Shown piece after piece: positions 14,862 to 23,529 of a DNA stretch of 33,260 nt (position 1 is the first letter of the stretch; each line of letters starts with the position of its first letter). Under the pieces are notes generated by a model. That model searched no databases. It saw only the letters and a program-made list of their open reading frames with translations, and was not told the DNA's origin. The position numbers were made by a program, and so were the translations under genes. Origin of the DNA: Bacteroidota bacterium (lineage in GTDB: Bacteria; Bacteroidota; Bacteroidia; Flavobacteriales; Flavobacteriaceae); contig JAQCBK010000016.1 of the NCBI GenBank assembly GCA_027621505.1, positions 1-33,260 of the forward strand, read 5' to 3'.

Positions 14862-15830
14862 ATGGCAAGAATACTAACCGGAGTCCAATCTACAGGGGTG
14901 CCCCATTTGGGGAATTTACTGGGGGCCGTATTGCCGGCCGTCCAGATGGCCGCCGCCGCAGAAAATGAGTCTTTTTTGTTTATCGCCGACCTGCACTCCA
15001 TCACCCAGATCAAAGATAGAGCGCAGTTGTCCAAAAACACTTTTGCTACTGCCACTGCATGGCTGGCCTGTGGCTTGGATGTAGAAAAAACGGTTTTTTA
15101 CCGCCAAAGTGATGTGAGTCAGGTGACAGAATTGGCTTGGTTTCTGAGCTGTTTCTTTCCCTATCAAAGGCTGACACTGGCCCACTCTTTCAAAGACAAA
15201 GCCGATCAGCTGGAGGATGTCAACGCTGGATTGTTTACCTACCCCATGCTCATGGCTGCTGATATATTGATCTATGATGCCGATATCGTCCCCGTGGGGA
15301 AAGACCAATTGCAACACCTCGAAATGACCCGCGACGTGGCTGGACGGTTTAACCACCAGATGGGGGCAACTTTTGTCCTACCCAAAGCCAAAATTCAAGA
15401 GCAAACCCAATATGTGACTGGAACAGATGGGAACAAAATGTCCAAGTCCAAAAACAATACCATCAATATTTTCGTGTCGGACAAGGCCCTGCGCAAGCAG
15501 ATCATGGGCATACAAACAGACAGCAAAAGCATGGAAGAACCCAAAGACCCCCAAAGCTGTAATGTCTTTAAGCTTTATACGCTCTTGGGGAACGAGGCCC
15601 AGGTCGAAAACTTAAAACAACAGTATTTGGCTGGAGGGATGGGTTATGGTCATGCCAAACAAGCCTTGTTTGAATTGATGGTAGAAAAGTTCAAGGCGGA
15701 ACGTGAAAGGTTCAACTACTACCAAGACCATCCTGAGGAGGTGGAGGTGGCCTTGGCCAAAGGCGCCGTCAAAGCCAGTAAAATTGCCGATGAAGTTTTG
15801 CTGAGGGTTCGGCGAAATCTGGGATTCTAA
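14862..15830 (+). CDS. trpS: Tryptophan-tRNA ligase
   Basis: A class I aminoacyl-tRNA synthetase of 322 residues, the usual length. It carries H-L-G-N (residues 15-18, the HIGH box) and K-M-S-K-S (192-196). It charges tRNA-Trp with tryptophan. The ATG at 14862 is supported by the promoter just upstream and by M-A-R-I-L-T-G-V-Q-S-T-G as the standard N-terminus. The frame could open at 14808, but this would place the start inside the promoter. Its stop overlaps the convergent dprA stop by four bases. Confidence 0.97.
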   Translation: MARILTGVQSTGVPHLGNLLGAVLPAVQMAAAAENESFLFIADLHSITQIKDRAQLSKNTFATATAWLACGLDVEKTVFYRQSDVSQVTELAWFLSCFFPYQRLTLAHSFKDKADQLEDVNAGLFTYPMLMAADILIYDADIVPVGKDQLQHLEMTRDVAGRFNHQMGATFVLPKAKIQEQTQYVTGTDGNKMSKSKNNTINIFVSDKALRKQIMGIQTDSKSMEEPKDPQSCNVFKLYTLLGNEAQVENLKQQYLAGGMGYGHAKQALFELMVEKFKAERERFNYYQDHPEEVEVALAKGAVKASKIADEVLLRVRRNLGF

Positions 15831-16924
15831 ATCCACTCAAAAAACTTGCCGGGCAAAGGCTTGACACAGCCTTTCATTTCTAATTTCAACAACAATGTTT
15901 CGGTTTTACTCACGGAGTTTTGGGTGTGCAGGGCGATGTTGTCCAAACTTTCTTTTGGCACAGTCTTTAGGCGGTCAAAAATGGCTTGCTCCTCCGAGGA
16001 CAGTTCGATAAAAAGTTTTTTTTGAACGCTCCTGGGGGATGACTCTTCTTGCCATCCCATGGCTTCGATAAGGTCTTCGGCCCCACGGATCAATTGGGCT
16101 TTTTGACTGTGGATCAGTTGGTGCCCGCCCTCAAATAAAGGGTCGTCCAAGTTCCCCGGAAAAGCAAATAACTCCCGCTGGTATTGGTGGGCAAAATTGG
16201 CGGTGATCATGCTTCCACCTTGGGCCTTGGACTGAACCACGACTGTGGCGTGGGACAAACCAGCTATGATACGGTTGCGAATCAAGAAATGTTTGCGGTC
16301 AAAAGCTTCCGATACTGTAAATTCAGAAATAAAGGCTCCGTTTTGTTCGATTTTTTGGGTGTACTTTTTATGCTCCGATGGATAGCAATGATCCAAACCG
16401 TGGGCCAAACAGGCAACCGTGGTCATCCCCGATCTCAAGGCCTGATCGTGGGCGATGATGTCTATGCCACGGGCAAAACCAGAAACGATCACTGGATCCA
16501 GTGCTTGCAATCCAGAAACGAGCTCCCGGCATAGTTTTTCCCCTCGGACATCCCCAGAACGGGTGCCGACAATGCTGATCAATTTGCGTCCATGCCAGGG
16601 GAGGCTTCCCTTATAAAAAAGCACCAAAGGAGCGTCGGGGCAGAAAGCCAAGGTTTTGGGATACGCTGGATCTCCCAAAAAAAGGAACTGGATCCCATGT
16701 TTTTGTATGTTTTCTTCTTCTCGGTAAACAGCCTCACGATGGGCTTTCCATTGTTTTAGCATTTGAATGTGGGAGGACCCAATGCCTTCTATACTAGATA
16801 ATGCGTGATCCGATTGCTTAAAAATGGCTTCCGGGCTTTTGGAAAATTCCCATAATCGTCTGGCGCTGATGTGTCCCAATCGGGGAAGAAATCGCAAAAA
16901 AAGACAGGCTTGCAATCGGTTCAT
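15827..16924 (-). CDS. dprA: DNA processing protein DprA
   Basis: A 365-residue DprA/Smf. The Rossmann-like core begins S-I-V-G-T-R-S-G-D (about residue 117) and contains V-S-G-F-A-R-G-I-D-I-I-A-H, the nucleic-acid-binding pocket, and A-F-P-G-N-L-D. N-terminal helices resemble a helix-hairpin-helix/SAM-like region (L-P-R-L-G-H-I-S-A-R-R-L), and the C-terminal 60 residues form a DprA-type winged helix. DprA guards incoming single-stranded DNA and loads RecA in natural transformation. The window shows no other competence genes, and dprA is widespread in non-competent species too. TATATTTG on the minus strand at 16957-16950 is its likely -7 box. Confidence 0.95.
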   Translation of the reverse strand: MNRLQACLFLRFLPRLGHISARRLWEFSKSPEAIFKQSDHALSSIEGIGSSHIQMLKQWKAHREAVYREEENIQKHGIQFLFLGDPAYPKTLAFCPDAPLVLFYKGSLPWHGRKLISIVGTRSGDVRGEKLCRELVSGLQALDPVIVSGFARGIDIIAHDQALRSGMTTVACLAHGLDHCYPSEHKKYTQKIEQNGAFISEFTVSEAFDRKHFLIRNRIIAGLSHATVVVQSKAQGGSMITANFAHQYQRELFAFPGNLDDPLFEGGHQLIHSQKAQLIRGAEDLIEAMGWQEESSPRSVQKKLFIELSSEEQAIFDRLKTVPKESLDNIALHTQNSVSKTETLLLKLEMKGCVKPLPGKFFEWI

Positions 16925-16949
16925 GAAAAAAAATAAGATTTGGTGCCTC

Positions 16950-16957
16950 CAAATATA
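16950..16957 (-). promoter_or_regulatory. Likely -7 box of dprA
   Basis: TATATTTG on the minus strand matches TAnnTTTG. The predicted start near 16943 leaves about 18 bases before the ATG at 16924. No good TTTG is at the -33 position, so confidence is limited. Confidence 0.4.
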
Positions 16958-17010
16958 CTAACATCAAGATTTATCGTTATTATAGGAAATAAATATTGTT
17001 ATATTTGAGT

Positions 17011-17991
17011 GTGGAATTAAAACAGTGCATCCAAGAATTATTGTATCAACACGAGTGTGTTACGGTTCCCAATTTCGGTGCCTTTCTCACGCGTTCGGTG
17101 CCTGTTTTGATTGAGCAAAACTCCGGTGTTTTTAATCCCCCTCGAAAGGAAATCAGTTTCAACCGCCTTTTGACCAGTAACGACGGTATACTGGCCCACT
17201 ACATGGCACAAAAGCAAGGGATTTCTTACGAGCACGCCTTGAGAAAAATTGAAAAAGAGGTGATCGTATGGAAACAACGCTTGAATACCCAGCACTTGTC
17301 TTTTGCAGGCATCGGTGAGATGCGACTCAACCCTCAAAAAAACTTGAGTTTTTTTCCCTATGGAACCGTTAATTTTGACCTGAATGCCTTTGGTCTAAAA
17401 AGTTTTATCAGAAAACCCCTCACCCCACCCAACTTTTACAAAACAGAAGAATCTAAAACCTCACACATCATGGAAAATGAAAACAAAGATGATTTGATGT
17501 TCACTCCATCAGGAAACGAAAACAAACGCACTCCCCTTTGGAGGTATGCCGCCATTGGCGTAATTGGCATCGCAATTGTGGGAGCTTCTTATTATTTCGG
17601 GCAGCAGTATGTTGCGGATGAAAAAGCAAAGGCCACTGAAATGGCGCAGGAGAAAATCAAAAGCAATGTGCAAAAAGCGACTTTCGATTTGGGCAAGTTG
17701 TCTCAAGTTGATTTAAGCATCAACGCCAATCCAGAGGTGATCGGAAATGCCCCCTTGGCGGAGCCTTTGTATAGCGTGATCGCAGGATCTTATCGCTCGA
17801 TGAAAAATGCAGAAAAAAAGCTCGCCCAATTGCAAGCCGAAGGTTTTGATGCCGCGTTTACGGAAATCAATCCCGAGGGACTCCACCGTGTGGCCTACGG
17901 CCGATTCCGTTCCAAGCGCGAAGCATTGAATTTGCACAACTACATCCGCTTCTCACTCAAAGAAGAAGTGTGGTACTTGGAAGAGAATTAA
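17011..17991 (+). CDS. HU-like (CCDC81-type) and SPOR domain membrane protein
   Basis: A 326-residue protein in three parts: an HU-like domain of the CCDC81 type at the N-terminus (C-V-T-V-P-N-F-G-A-F and S-F-A-G-I-G-E-M marks), one membrane helix (about residues 177-197, I-G-V-I-G-I-A-I-V-G) and a C-terminal SPOR domain (about 250-326: Y-S-V-I-A-G-S-Y, A, L, F, then R-V-A-Y-G-R-F). SPOR domains bind denuded septal peptidoglycan glycan strands. The HU-like part faces the cytoplasm if the helix runs in the usual direction. I use GTG at 17011, which places L-K-Q-C-I-Q-E-L-L-Y-Q-H at the N-terminus as in relatives; TTG at 16996 is possible. It is divergent from dprA. Confidence 0.82.
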   Translation: MELKQCIQELLYQHECVTVPNFGAFLTRSVPVLIEQNSGVFNPPRKEISFNRLLTSNDGILAHYMAQKQGISYEHALRKIEKEVIVWKQRLNTQHLSFAGIGEMRLNPQKNLSFFPYGTVNFDLNAFGLKSFIRKPLTPPNFYKTEESKTSHIMENENKDDLMFTPSGNENKRTPLWRYAAIGVIGIAIVGASYYFGQQYVADEKAKATEMAQEKIKSNVQKATFDLGKLSQVDLSINANPEVIGNAPLAEPLYSVIAGSYRSMKNAEKKLAQLQAEGFDAAFTEINPEGLHRVAYGRFRSKREALNLHNYIRFSLKEEVWYLEEN

Positions 17992-17992
17992 A

Positions 17993-19213
17993 CTACATTC
18001 TGTAGATCCAGCCTTTTGGGTTTTGTGGTGTTGAATTGCTGAACACACTAAATTGAATGGTGGTTTTGCCCGTTTGCGGATGGGTGTAGATTTCCCCTAG
18101 GGTCTGTTTGGCCTTCACCTTATCTCCTTTTTTTACATATACCTTGCCTAAGTTTTTATAGGTAGTAATGAAATTTCCATGCTTGATGAGCACCGTGGGG
18201 TTGCTGCCTTTAAAACTGAGAATGGACATAACCTCCCCTTCAAAAACGGCACGGGCCTCGGTCTTGGGTGCCGTGGCGATGGTGACCCCATTGCTTTTGA
18301 TCATGGTGGTTTTTACCACTGGGTGGGGTTGGGTACCAAAGCGCTGAATGACAATGCCTTTTTCTACTGGCCAAGGAAGTTTGCCTTTGTTGGCCATAAA
18401 ATTGGCCGCCAATAGTTTGGCCTCGGGGGTAAGGGCGAAGGCATTTTCGGAGGATTTGCCTGCAGCCTTATTGGAGGCTGCTATGGCTTCGCGAATCAAG
18501 CGGTCGATCTCACGGTCAATGGCCTCAGCCCTCTGTTGCTTTTGCCTGATCTCTACCGCCAAAGACCGCGACTTGCTTTTTAAGCTTTGGATGAGCCTTT
18601 GCTGTGACTTCCGTTCTTGTTGCAGCTGCTCCTGCACCTTACGGTTTTCGGCCACCAAGACTTCTTTTTGAGCTTTCTGTTCCAATAAATCCTGATTCAA
18701 AGACTGGAGCGTTTTGGTCTTTTCGGCAATCTTCTCCCCTTGACTTTTACGGAAATCGGCATACTGCTTCATGTATTGAATCCGCTTGTATGCTTGGAGG
18801 AAATCTTCCGATGAAAAGAGAAACATCAGGCGGTTTTGAGAGGATTTGCTCTTGTAGGATTTTTGAATCATTTCCGCATAGTCCTTTTTGAGGGTTTCCA
18901 ATTCTTTTCTCAGGTTGGTGATATTTCTTTGGTTGACATTGATTTGACGGGTCAAAAGATTGGCCTGCTGATCGTTAATTTTTACCAAATCACTTCGGAC
19001 CGATATTTTTACATTGAGGTCTTCTACTTGCGAAAGAACAGATTTTTGTTTTTTAGTGGTATTAAAAAGCAGGTTGTTGATCTGCTTGATCTCAGCTTGC
19101 AGTCTTATTTTTTGGCTTTCCAAGGACTTTTGCCGAGCTGCATTGGATTGCGCCACACCGAGGATGGGGAGCATCAGTAAAAAGATAACACAGCACTGTC
19201 TTATGCGATGCAT
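17993..19213 (-). CDS. EnvC-like murein hydrolase activator
   Basis: A 406-residue secreted protein: signal peptide (1-21, ending V-A-Q), a long coiled coil (about 25-265, rich in K, Q, E and L with heptads) and a C-terminal LytM/M23 fold (about 290-406). The zinc-ligand positions of active M23 peptidases are lost: N-G-V-T-I stands where H-x-G-x-D-I is expected, and T-I-Q-F-S-V-F where H-x-H is expected, while one His remains in I-K-H-G-N. This is the state of E. coli EnvC, which activates amidases at the septum instead of cutting. It shares one base (TAATG) with the stop of the DUF4292 gene, so translation is coupled, and it is the last gene of the dut unit. Confidence 0.88.
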   Translation of the reverse strand: MHRIRQCCVIFLLMLPILGVAQSNAARQKSLESQKIRLQAEIKQINNLLFNTTKKQKSVLSQVEDLNVKISVRSDLVKINDQQANLLTRQINVNQRNITNLRKELETLKKDYAEMIQKSYKSKSSQNRLMFLFSSEDFLQAYKRIQYMKQYADFRKSQGEKIAEKTKTLQSLNQDLLEQKAQKEVLVAENRKVQEQLQQERKSQQRLIQSLKSKSRSLAVEIRQKQQRAEAIDREIDRLIREAIAASNKAAGKSSENAFALTPEAKLLAANFMANKGKLPWPVEKGIVIQRFGTQPHPVVKTTMIKSNGVTIATAPKTEARAVFEGEVMSILSFKGSNPTVLIKHGNFITTYKNLGKVYVKKGDKVKAKQTLGEIYTHPQTGKTTIQFSVFSNSTPQNPKGWIYRM

Positions 19214-20004
19214 TACATTTCTATTGGTTCGTATCCTGAGGGAATATCAAAGGGGGTACTCAAGCGGTCGGGGAAATCCGCACGGGTATACTCCATATTG
19301 ATTCTTTTTAAATCCTTTCCGTCAAAGAGGGAAATCTGCACTTCTCCTGGAACAAATTCTCCATCTAATTTCTGATGATTTAGATATTTGATGGTCAGAT
19401 TGTTTTTTGTGCCTGGAATCATAAAGCGTTGTTCCAACAGAAGAAAACTGTTGGGATCAAAAAAGAAAGTGGGGCGAAATCTGAGTTTTTGGGATTTGGG
19501 CGTTAGGATATAGTATTTTGGGTGTGATATGGTCTCCCATCGCCCTCTGTTGATATCGGTGAGCGGGAGTCCCATCAAAAGGTTTTGAAGGTCAGAAAAT
19601 TCAAACCTAGAATCGAGTTTTTGGTTGATAAAAGACACATCTCCTTCGAAATAGGTCTTTTGAAATTTTTCGTAAAAAGAAACCTTTTCGGGGGTAACCA
19701 ATAATTTGGCAATGGGAACAATCATATTGGCACTCATCCATATGGATTTGGACTTTTCCATCCGCAGGTTGATGATGATTTGTTGCTTTCTTTTTCCGTC
19801 ATCATAAGTGGTTTTGACACGGGATCTGAACCGTTGGTATCGCAACTGGTTTTTGGTAATGGATTTGGTCAATTCTTTGATTTGGATTTCCTTCATGGGA
19901 GTCCGGCTGGGAGGAAGGGCAGGCGATTTACAAGCCGAAACCAAGAGCATCCCCCCTACCAAAATGAGTTTTAGGCAATTCAGGAAAATTGATTTTGGCT
20001 TCAT
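19213..20004 (-). CDS. DUF4292 lipoprotein, LolA/LolB-like
   Basis: A 263-residue lipoprotein with lipobox L-V-S-A-C (C25). The body is mostly beta: R-F-R-S-R-V-K-T-T-Y, then I-I-I-N-L-R-M-E-K-S-K-S-I-W-M-S-A, then V-T-P-E-K-V-S-F-Y, F-E-F-S-D-L-Q-N-L-L-M-G-L-P-L. This order is typical of DUF4292, and the run of strands with a glycan/lipid-cavity pattern and an L-Q-N-L-L-x-G-L helix also resembles LolB. LolB accepts lipoproteins from LolA at the outer membrane; Bacteroidota have no obvious LolB by sequence. That link is inference. It overlaps envC by one base and lies two bases after the nucleotidyltransferase stop. Confidence 0.82.
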   Translation of the reverse strand: MKPKSIFLNCLKLILVGGMLLVSACKSPALPPSRTPMKEIQIKELTKSITKNQLRYQRFRSRVKTTYDDGKRKQQIIINLRMEKSKSIWMSANMIVPIAKLLVTPEKVSFYEKFQKTYFEGDVSFINQKLDSRFEFSDLQNLLMGLPLTDINRGRWETISHPKYYILTPKSQKLRFRPTFFFDPNSFLLLEQRFMIPGTKNNLTIKYLNHQKLDGEFVPGEVQISLFDGKDLKRINMEYTRADFPDRLSTPFDIPSGYEPIEM

Positions 20005-20006
20005 GG

Positions 20007-21023
20007 CTATGACAATTCTGAATAATCTCCGATGCTAACAAAATGATACTCGCCGTTGTAATGTACGTGATTTCCGATCATGGCGCCTTGTAGCTGTGCA
20101 TTTCGGATCAGGGTGTTTTTTTGAATCAAACTTCCCCCTATGTTGGAGTCTTCTATTCGGGTTCCTGCACCCACTGCGGTATGGGGTCCGACCGTGGTGT
20201 TTTTTAATACCACACTAGGGCCAATATAGCAAGGAGGGAGGATTTGACTGTTTTCCAATACCACATCATCGGACACCAAATTATGGCCTTCTTGAGACAA
20301 AATGTCCAACATTTTGGCATTGGTCTCCAGTGTGATTTTGGGATTGCCACAGTCCATCCATTCTTTGACCGTCCCGGGGGTAAATACTGCCCCTTTTTCC
20401 ATCATGGCCAAAATCCCTTCGTTGAGTAAAAATTCTTCCCCCGCTGCGCGTTCCATTGCCATGGTTTTTTCCAGCTCTTGCTTGATAACTTCCCCTTCTT
20501 TAAAATAATATATTCCAATAACTGCCAAATCGGTAACAAATTCTTGAGGCTTTTCCACCAAAGCGGTGATGTGATTGTCTTCGTTCATTTTTACCACTCC
20601 GTAGGCTTTGGGATTTTCCACCTTTTTGACCCATATCATTCCGTCCACACTGGGGTCTAGCGTAAGATCGGTGCGGATAAGGGTATCGGCATAGGCCACG
20701 ATGATGGGGCCTGATAGGGAATCGGCAGCACACATTACGGCATGACCAGTACCCAAAGGGTCCAACTGTCGGTATATGGAGGCTTTGGCCCCCAGAGCCT
20801 TAGCCACTTTGGTGAGCTCTTCCTCTATAGCAGGGCCAAAAAAGGCGGGGTCTCCCAAGACATAGGCGACTTCTTCTATGGGTTGGGCCACCACCCTAGC
20901 AATTTCATTGACCAATTGAGCCACGATGGGTGTTCCCGCAACAGGCAACATCGGCTTGGGAACCGTTAAGCTATGGGGCCTTAACCTAGAGCCTCTTCCG
21001 GCCATGGGAACAATGATTTTCAA
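20007..21023 (-). CDS. Sugar-phosphate nucleotidyltransferase with C-terminal left-handed beta-helix
   Basis: A 338-residue protein. The N-terminal NTP-transferase domain begins M-A-G-R-G-S-R-L-R-P-H-S-L-T-V-P-K-P (residues 7-24), the GxGxR/PK motif that binds the nucleotide phosphates. The C-terminal 90 residues contain isoleucine/glycine-rich hexapeptide turns (V-V-L-E-N-S-Q-I-L, Y-I-G-P-S-V-V-L, T-T-V-G-P-H-T-A-V-G-A-G-T) of a left-handed helix. It makes a nucleotide sugar (glucose-1-phosphate thymidylyl- or mannose-1-phosphate guanylyl-type); which cannot be decided from sequence. It sits after dut and before the DUF4292 lipoprotein. Confidence 0.87.
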   Translation of the reverse strand: MKIIVPMAGRGSRLRPHSLTVPKPMLPVAGTPIVAQLVNEIARVVAQPIEEVAYVLGDPAFFGPAIEEELTKVAKALGAKASIYRQLDPLGTGHAVMCAADSLSGPIIVAYADTLIRTDLTLDPSVDGMIWVKKVENPKAYGVVKMNEDNHITALVEKPQEFVTDLAVIGIYYFKEGEVIKQELEKTMAMERAAGEEFLLNEGILAMMEKGAVFTPGTVKEWMDCGNPKITLETNAKMLDILSQEGHNLVSDDVVLENSQILPPCYIGPSVVLKNTTVGPHTAVGAGTRIEDSNIGGSLIQKNTLIRNAQLQGAMIGNHVHYNGEYHFVSIGDYSELS

Positions 21024-21059
21024 TATTTTATATTTAGTTGGTTAAACATATACTTTCAT

Positions 21060-21497
21060 TTACTTCTTTCCCGTGCTTCCAAATCCTCCGCTGCCTCTTT
21101 CGGTGTCGGGAAGCTGATCCACGGGTTGCCACTGCACTTGACTGTATTCGGCAACCACCAGTTGCGCAATCCGATCTTGCGGAGCAATGGTAAAATCCTC
21201 TTGTGAAAGATTGATCAGAATGACACCGATATCTCCCCTATAGTCAGCATCTATGGTTCCTGGGGCATTGAGTACTGTAATGCCGTGTTTGGCAGCTAGT
21301 CCACTTCGGGGTCGAACTTGGGCCTCATGGCCTTTGGGCAAAGCGATGGACAGGCCCGTTGGAATGATTTTACGCTCCAAGGGCGCCAAGGTGATGGGAG
21401 CCTCAATGTGGGCGCGTAAATCCATCCCTGCTGATAAGGGTGTGGCGTAATGGGGCAAATCGCCCGCTCCGGTGTAATGGACAGGAATTGCTGTCAT
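21060..21497 (-). CDS. dut: dUTP diphosphatase
   Basis: A 145-residue trimeric dUTPase with all five motifs: A-G-M-D-L-R (23-28), [10 protein letters not shown] (63-72), [14 protein letters not shown] (76-89), R-I-A-Q-L-V-V (107-113) and [10 protein letters not shown] (134-143, the flexible C-terminal arm). It hydrolyses dUTP to dUMP, keeping uracil out of DNA and supplying thymidylate synthesis. It is the first gene of the dut-nucleotidyltransferase-DUF4292-envC run. On the minus strand TATTTTTG (21519 to 21512) is a possible -7 box only about 8 bases before the leader end, without a -33 partner. Confidence 0.97.
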   Translation of the reverse strand: MTAIPVHYTGAGDLPHYATPLSAGMDLRAHIEAPITLAPLERKIIPTGLSIALPKGHEAQVRPRSGLAAKHGITVLNAPGTIDADYRGDIGVILINLSQEDFTIAPQDRIAQLVVAEYSQVQWQPVDQLPDTERGSGGFGSTGKK

Positions 21498-21622
21498 TTT
21501 TTTGATTTATTCAAAAATACAAAAAGCACCCCGAAACCTGGTCTTCTCTCCTTTCAGTTAATCTTTTTTTATGAAAAATAATTGTAAACTTCGACCCCCT
21601 ATGGATTTTGGCAATGATCCAC

Positions 21623-22351
21623 TCACATTTTTTCAAAAGATAATTCTTTTTCAATGGCCGCTATCACCCAATCAATCTCCTTTAAACTCATTTTAAAATA
21701 TTCTACAAACAGCCTTTGTTGGGCCGTGGCAGCGGTGAGATGATTCATGAATTCGCGGTCATGCTTTAGGGCTTTGAAATCATTCGGAAACCTTGAATCA
21801 CGGTTTTGACCAGTTTCCAAATGGCGGGTAATCACCGGTTCTGATAACATAATCAACAATTCCTTGCTGCGGTTGCCCTGTTGTTCCAATTCTTTGAGGA
21901 TGTAGTCGAATAGGTAGGTAATTTGTGCTCTGAGGGGATTGTTTTTAATGACCGCACCAGAATTATCCAGGCTTTCGTAGGACGTTCTTTGGCAAAAGAA
22001 AGCATCGTATCGTAAAATTTTTCCGAGAAGCGTGTCATAATCTTGATGGTAATCGGACAGGGGATCTTTGAGTAACGCAATGAGCTTTTGATTCCCGACG
22101 ATTCTCATTGAGTCATTTTTTATGATGTATTGAATTTTGTTTCGATTTTGGTGAAGATCATCATAAATTCCTTTGAGAGTCATCCTTTCTATACTGATGC
22201 CTTTTCTGTTTTCTTTCCAGTTATCAACCTCCAAGGCAAGGAGGATCCCAAACATGACCAAAAAAATCTCTCCAATGCCAATAAGGATGAATTTTTTGGC
22301 GGTTGCGTTTTTGAAAATGGAAATTTTGAGGGTTCTAAGGATGATCGACAT
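21623..22351 (-). CDS. DUF6090 family membrane protein
   Basis: A 242-residue protein starting at the ATG at 22351 (M-S-I-I-L-R-T-L-K). The open frame reaches 22414 only by a TTG that overlaps the sialidase stop, so I prefer the ATG. One membrane helix follows a basic start: F-I-L-I-G-I-G-E-I-F-L-V-M-F-G-I-L-L-A-L, then E-V-D-N-W-K-E-N-R-K, the signature of DUF6090. The remaining 190 residues are helical and charged and carry no catalytic motif. The function is unknown; family members usually occur in Flavobacteriaceae, often in paralogous clusters. It follows the sialidase on the same strand. Confidence 0.82.
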   Translation of the reverse strand: MSIILRTLKISIFKNATAKKFILIGIGEIFLVMFGILLALEVDNWKENRKGISIERMTLKGIYDDLHQNRNKIQYIIKNDSMRIVGNQKLIALLKDPLSDYHQDYDTLLGKILRYDAFFCQRTSYESLDNSGAVIKNNPLRAQITYLFDYILKELEQQGNRSKELLIMLSEPVITRHLETGQNRDSRFPNDFKALKHDREFMNHLTAATAQQRLFVEYFKMSLKEIDWVIAAIEKELSFEKM

Positions 22352-22410
22352 AGGGCTGTTTTTTAATTTCTGGGCCAGCGGATAAAAAATTGCCCCCAAA
22401 TTATAAAAAA

Positions 22411-23505
22411 TCAATCCAGAAGGGCATGTATTTGGGCTTTGCTGATGCGTACAAAACTGTTTTGGGTGTAGTTGTCTTTTTCAAAAACGATCCCCAAGTC
22501 AGCGTTTTCCAATAGGGTAACGGTAGCATAGGCCGCTGGGCCTTGATATATGGTTTTTTGGGCCGACCAGGTTTTACCATCATCTTTGCTAATGCTCAGG
22601 GTAAGATTTTTCCTATTGTGGGGGTCAAAGGCATTGACAAATAGTAAAATTCCCTTGGGTGTCCTGGAATCGTTTGTATCCCAACGAATGATGCCTGCAT
22701 TACAACCCGGGTCGACCAAGTTATAGTCGGGATGAGTGGTCCAAGTTTTGCCCTCGTCCTCTGAAATATAAATTTGTCTGTAGCCTTTTTTGTTAAGTCT
22801 GCAGTTGACCATCCAACTGCCGTCACTACGTTCCACCACTTTGGATTCATCCCCTGGAATGAGGGGAGTGTTGACCCTTTGCCAAGTACGGCCGTGATCC
22901 TCACTTTTGAAAAGGTGAAGACCGTTGTTGAGGTTGACCAAAGTGTGGATTAGGGTTCCCTTTCGGGTTTGAATCCCCCTGCCTGAAGTGATGAATTTAA
23001 AGTCTTTGTGCCAATGGTCAGGAGTGATTTGATCGGTGATGTCTACAGCTTCCGACCAGCTTTTTCCGTTGTCCTCGCTTTTGATGTATTTTAGGTAATA
23101 TACTTGGGGTTCTCTGTCGAGATCCATATAATTAAAAAACAAAAAGATTGTATGGGTCATCCGATCCACGATCATGGAGGGGTCGGAGGCTGATTGGCCC
23201 AAAGGATAGTCTACGAGTCTTTCAATAGGGGTCCAAGTTTTCCCGTTATCACTGCTTCTTTTACTAACTATATTTATATTGTTGTTGTCCCTTAAGTCGG
23301 CACAAGAAGGTACTCTTTCGTCAATGGCAGTGATGAGATCGCCATTGGGAGCGGTTACGATGGCTGGGATTCTGTAACAGGCGATGTCTTCTTTTTGAGG
23401 GAACAGATCTTTAAATTCAAATTCCTGAGCAGGGCTTATGCCAAGGGAAAGGAGGCCAATGGCGAGTGCCAGCTTATTTTTAATCTTTGATTTTTTGTTT
23501 TTCAT
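22411..23505 (-). CDS. Sialidase (exo-alpha-sialidase, BNR repeats)
   Basis: A 364-residue secreted glycoside hydrolase family 33-type protein. A signal peptide (1-27, ending S-P-A-Q) is followed by Y-R-I-P (44-47), whose Arg is the first of the triad binding the carboxylate of sialic acid. Five Asp boxes are visible: S-S-D-N-G-K-T-W, S-E-D-N-G-K-S-W, S-E-D-H-G-R-T-W, S-E-D-E-G-K-T-W and S-K-D-D-G-K-T-W. It releases terminal sialic acids from glycans. It ends without the C-terminal sorting domain of type IX cargo, so it is probably periplasmic. It lies between the membrane acyltransferase and the DUF6090 gene on one strand, with short gaps. Confidence 0.9.
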   Translation of the reverse strand: MKNKKSKIKNKLALAIGLLSLGISPAQEFEFKDLFPQKEDIACYRIPAIVTAPNGDLITAIDERVPSCADLRDNNNINIVSKRSSDNGKTWTPIERLVDYPLGQSASDPSMIVDRMTHTIFLFFNYMDLDREPQVYYLKYIKSEDNGKSWSEAVDITDQITPDHWHKDFKFITSGRGIQTRKGTLIHTLVNLNNGLHLFKSEDHGRTWQRVNTPLIPGDESKVVERSDGSWMVNCRLNKKGYRQIYISEDEGKTWTTHPDYNLVDPGCNAGIIRWDTNDSRTPKGILLFVNAFDPHNRKNLTLSISKDDGKTWSAQKTIYQGPAAYATVTLLENADLGIVFEKDNYTQNSFVRISKAQIHALLD

Positions 23506-23529
23506 ATGCTCTGATGGAAGCCCCTGGGC

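Noticed and set aside
17000-17007. TATATTTG as promoter of the HU/SPOR gene
   Set aside because: It is only four bases from the GTG start and no -33 box fits, so the transcript would begin at or after the start codon.
4453-23277. 17-base identical sequence TTACTAACTATATTTAT at 4453-4469 and 23261-23277
   Set aside because: One copy is coding in the sialidase, the other upstream of the aldo/keto reductase; at this AT content one such chance pair in 33 kb is plausible and flanks do not match.
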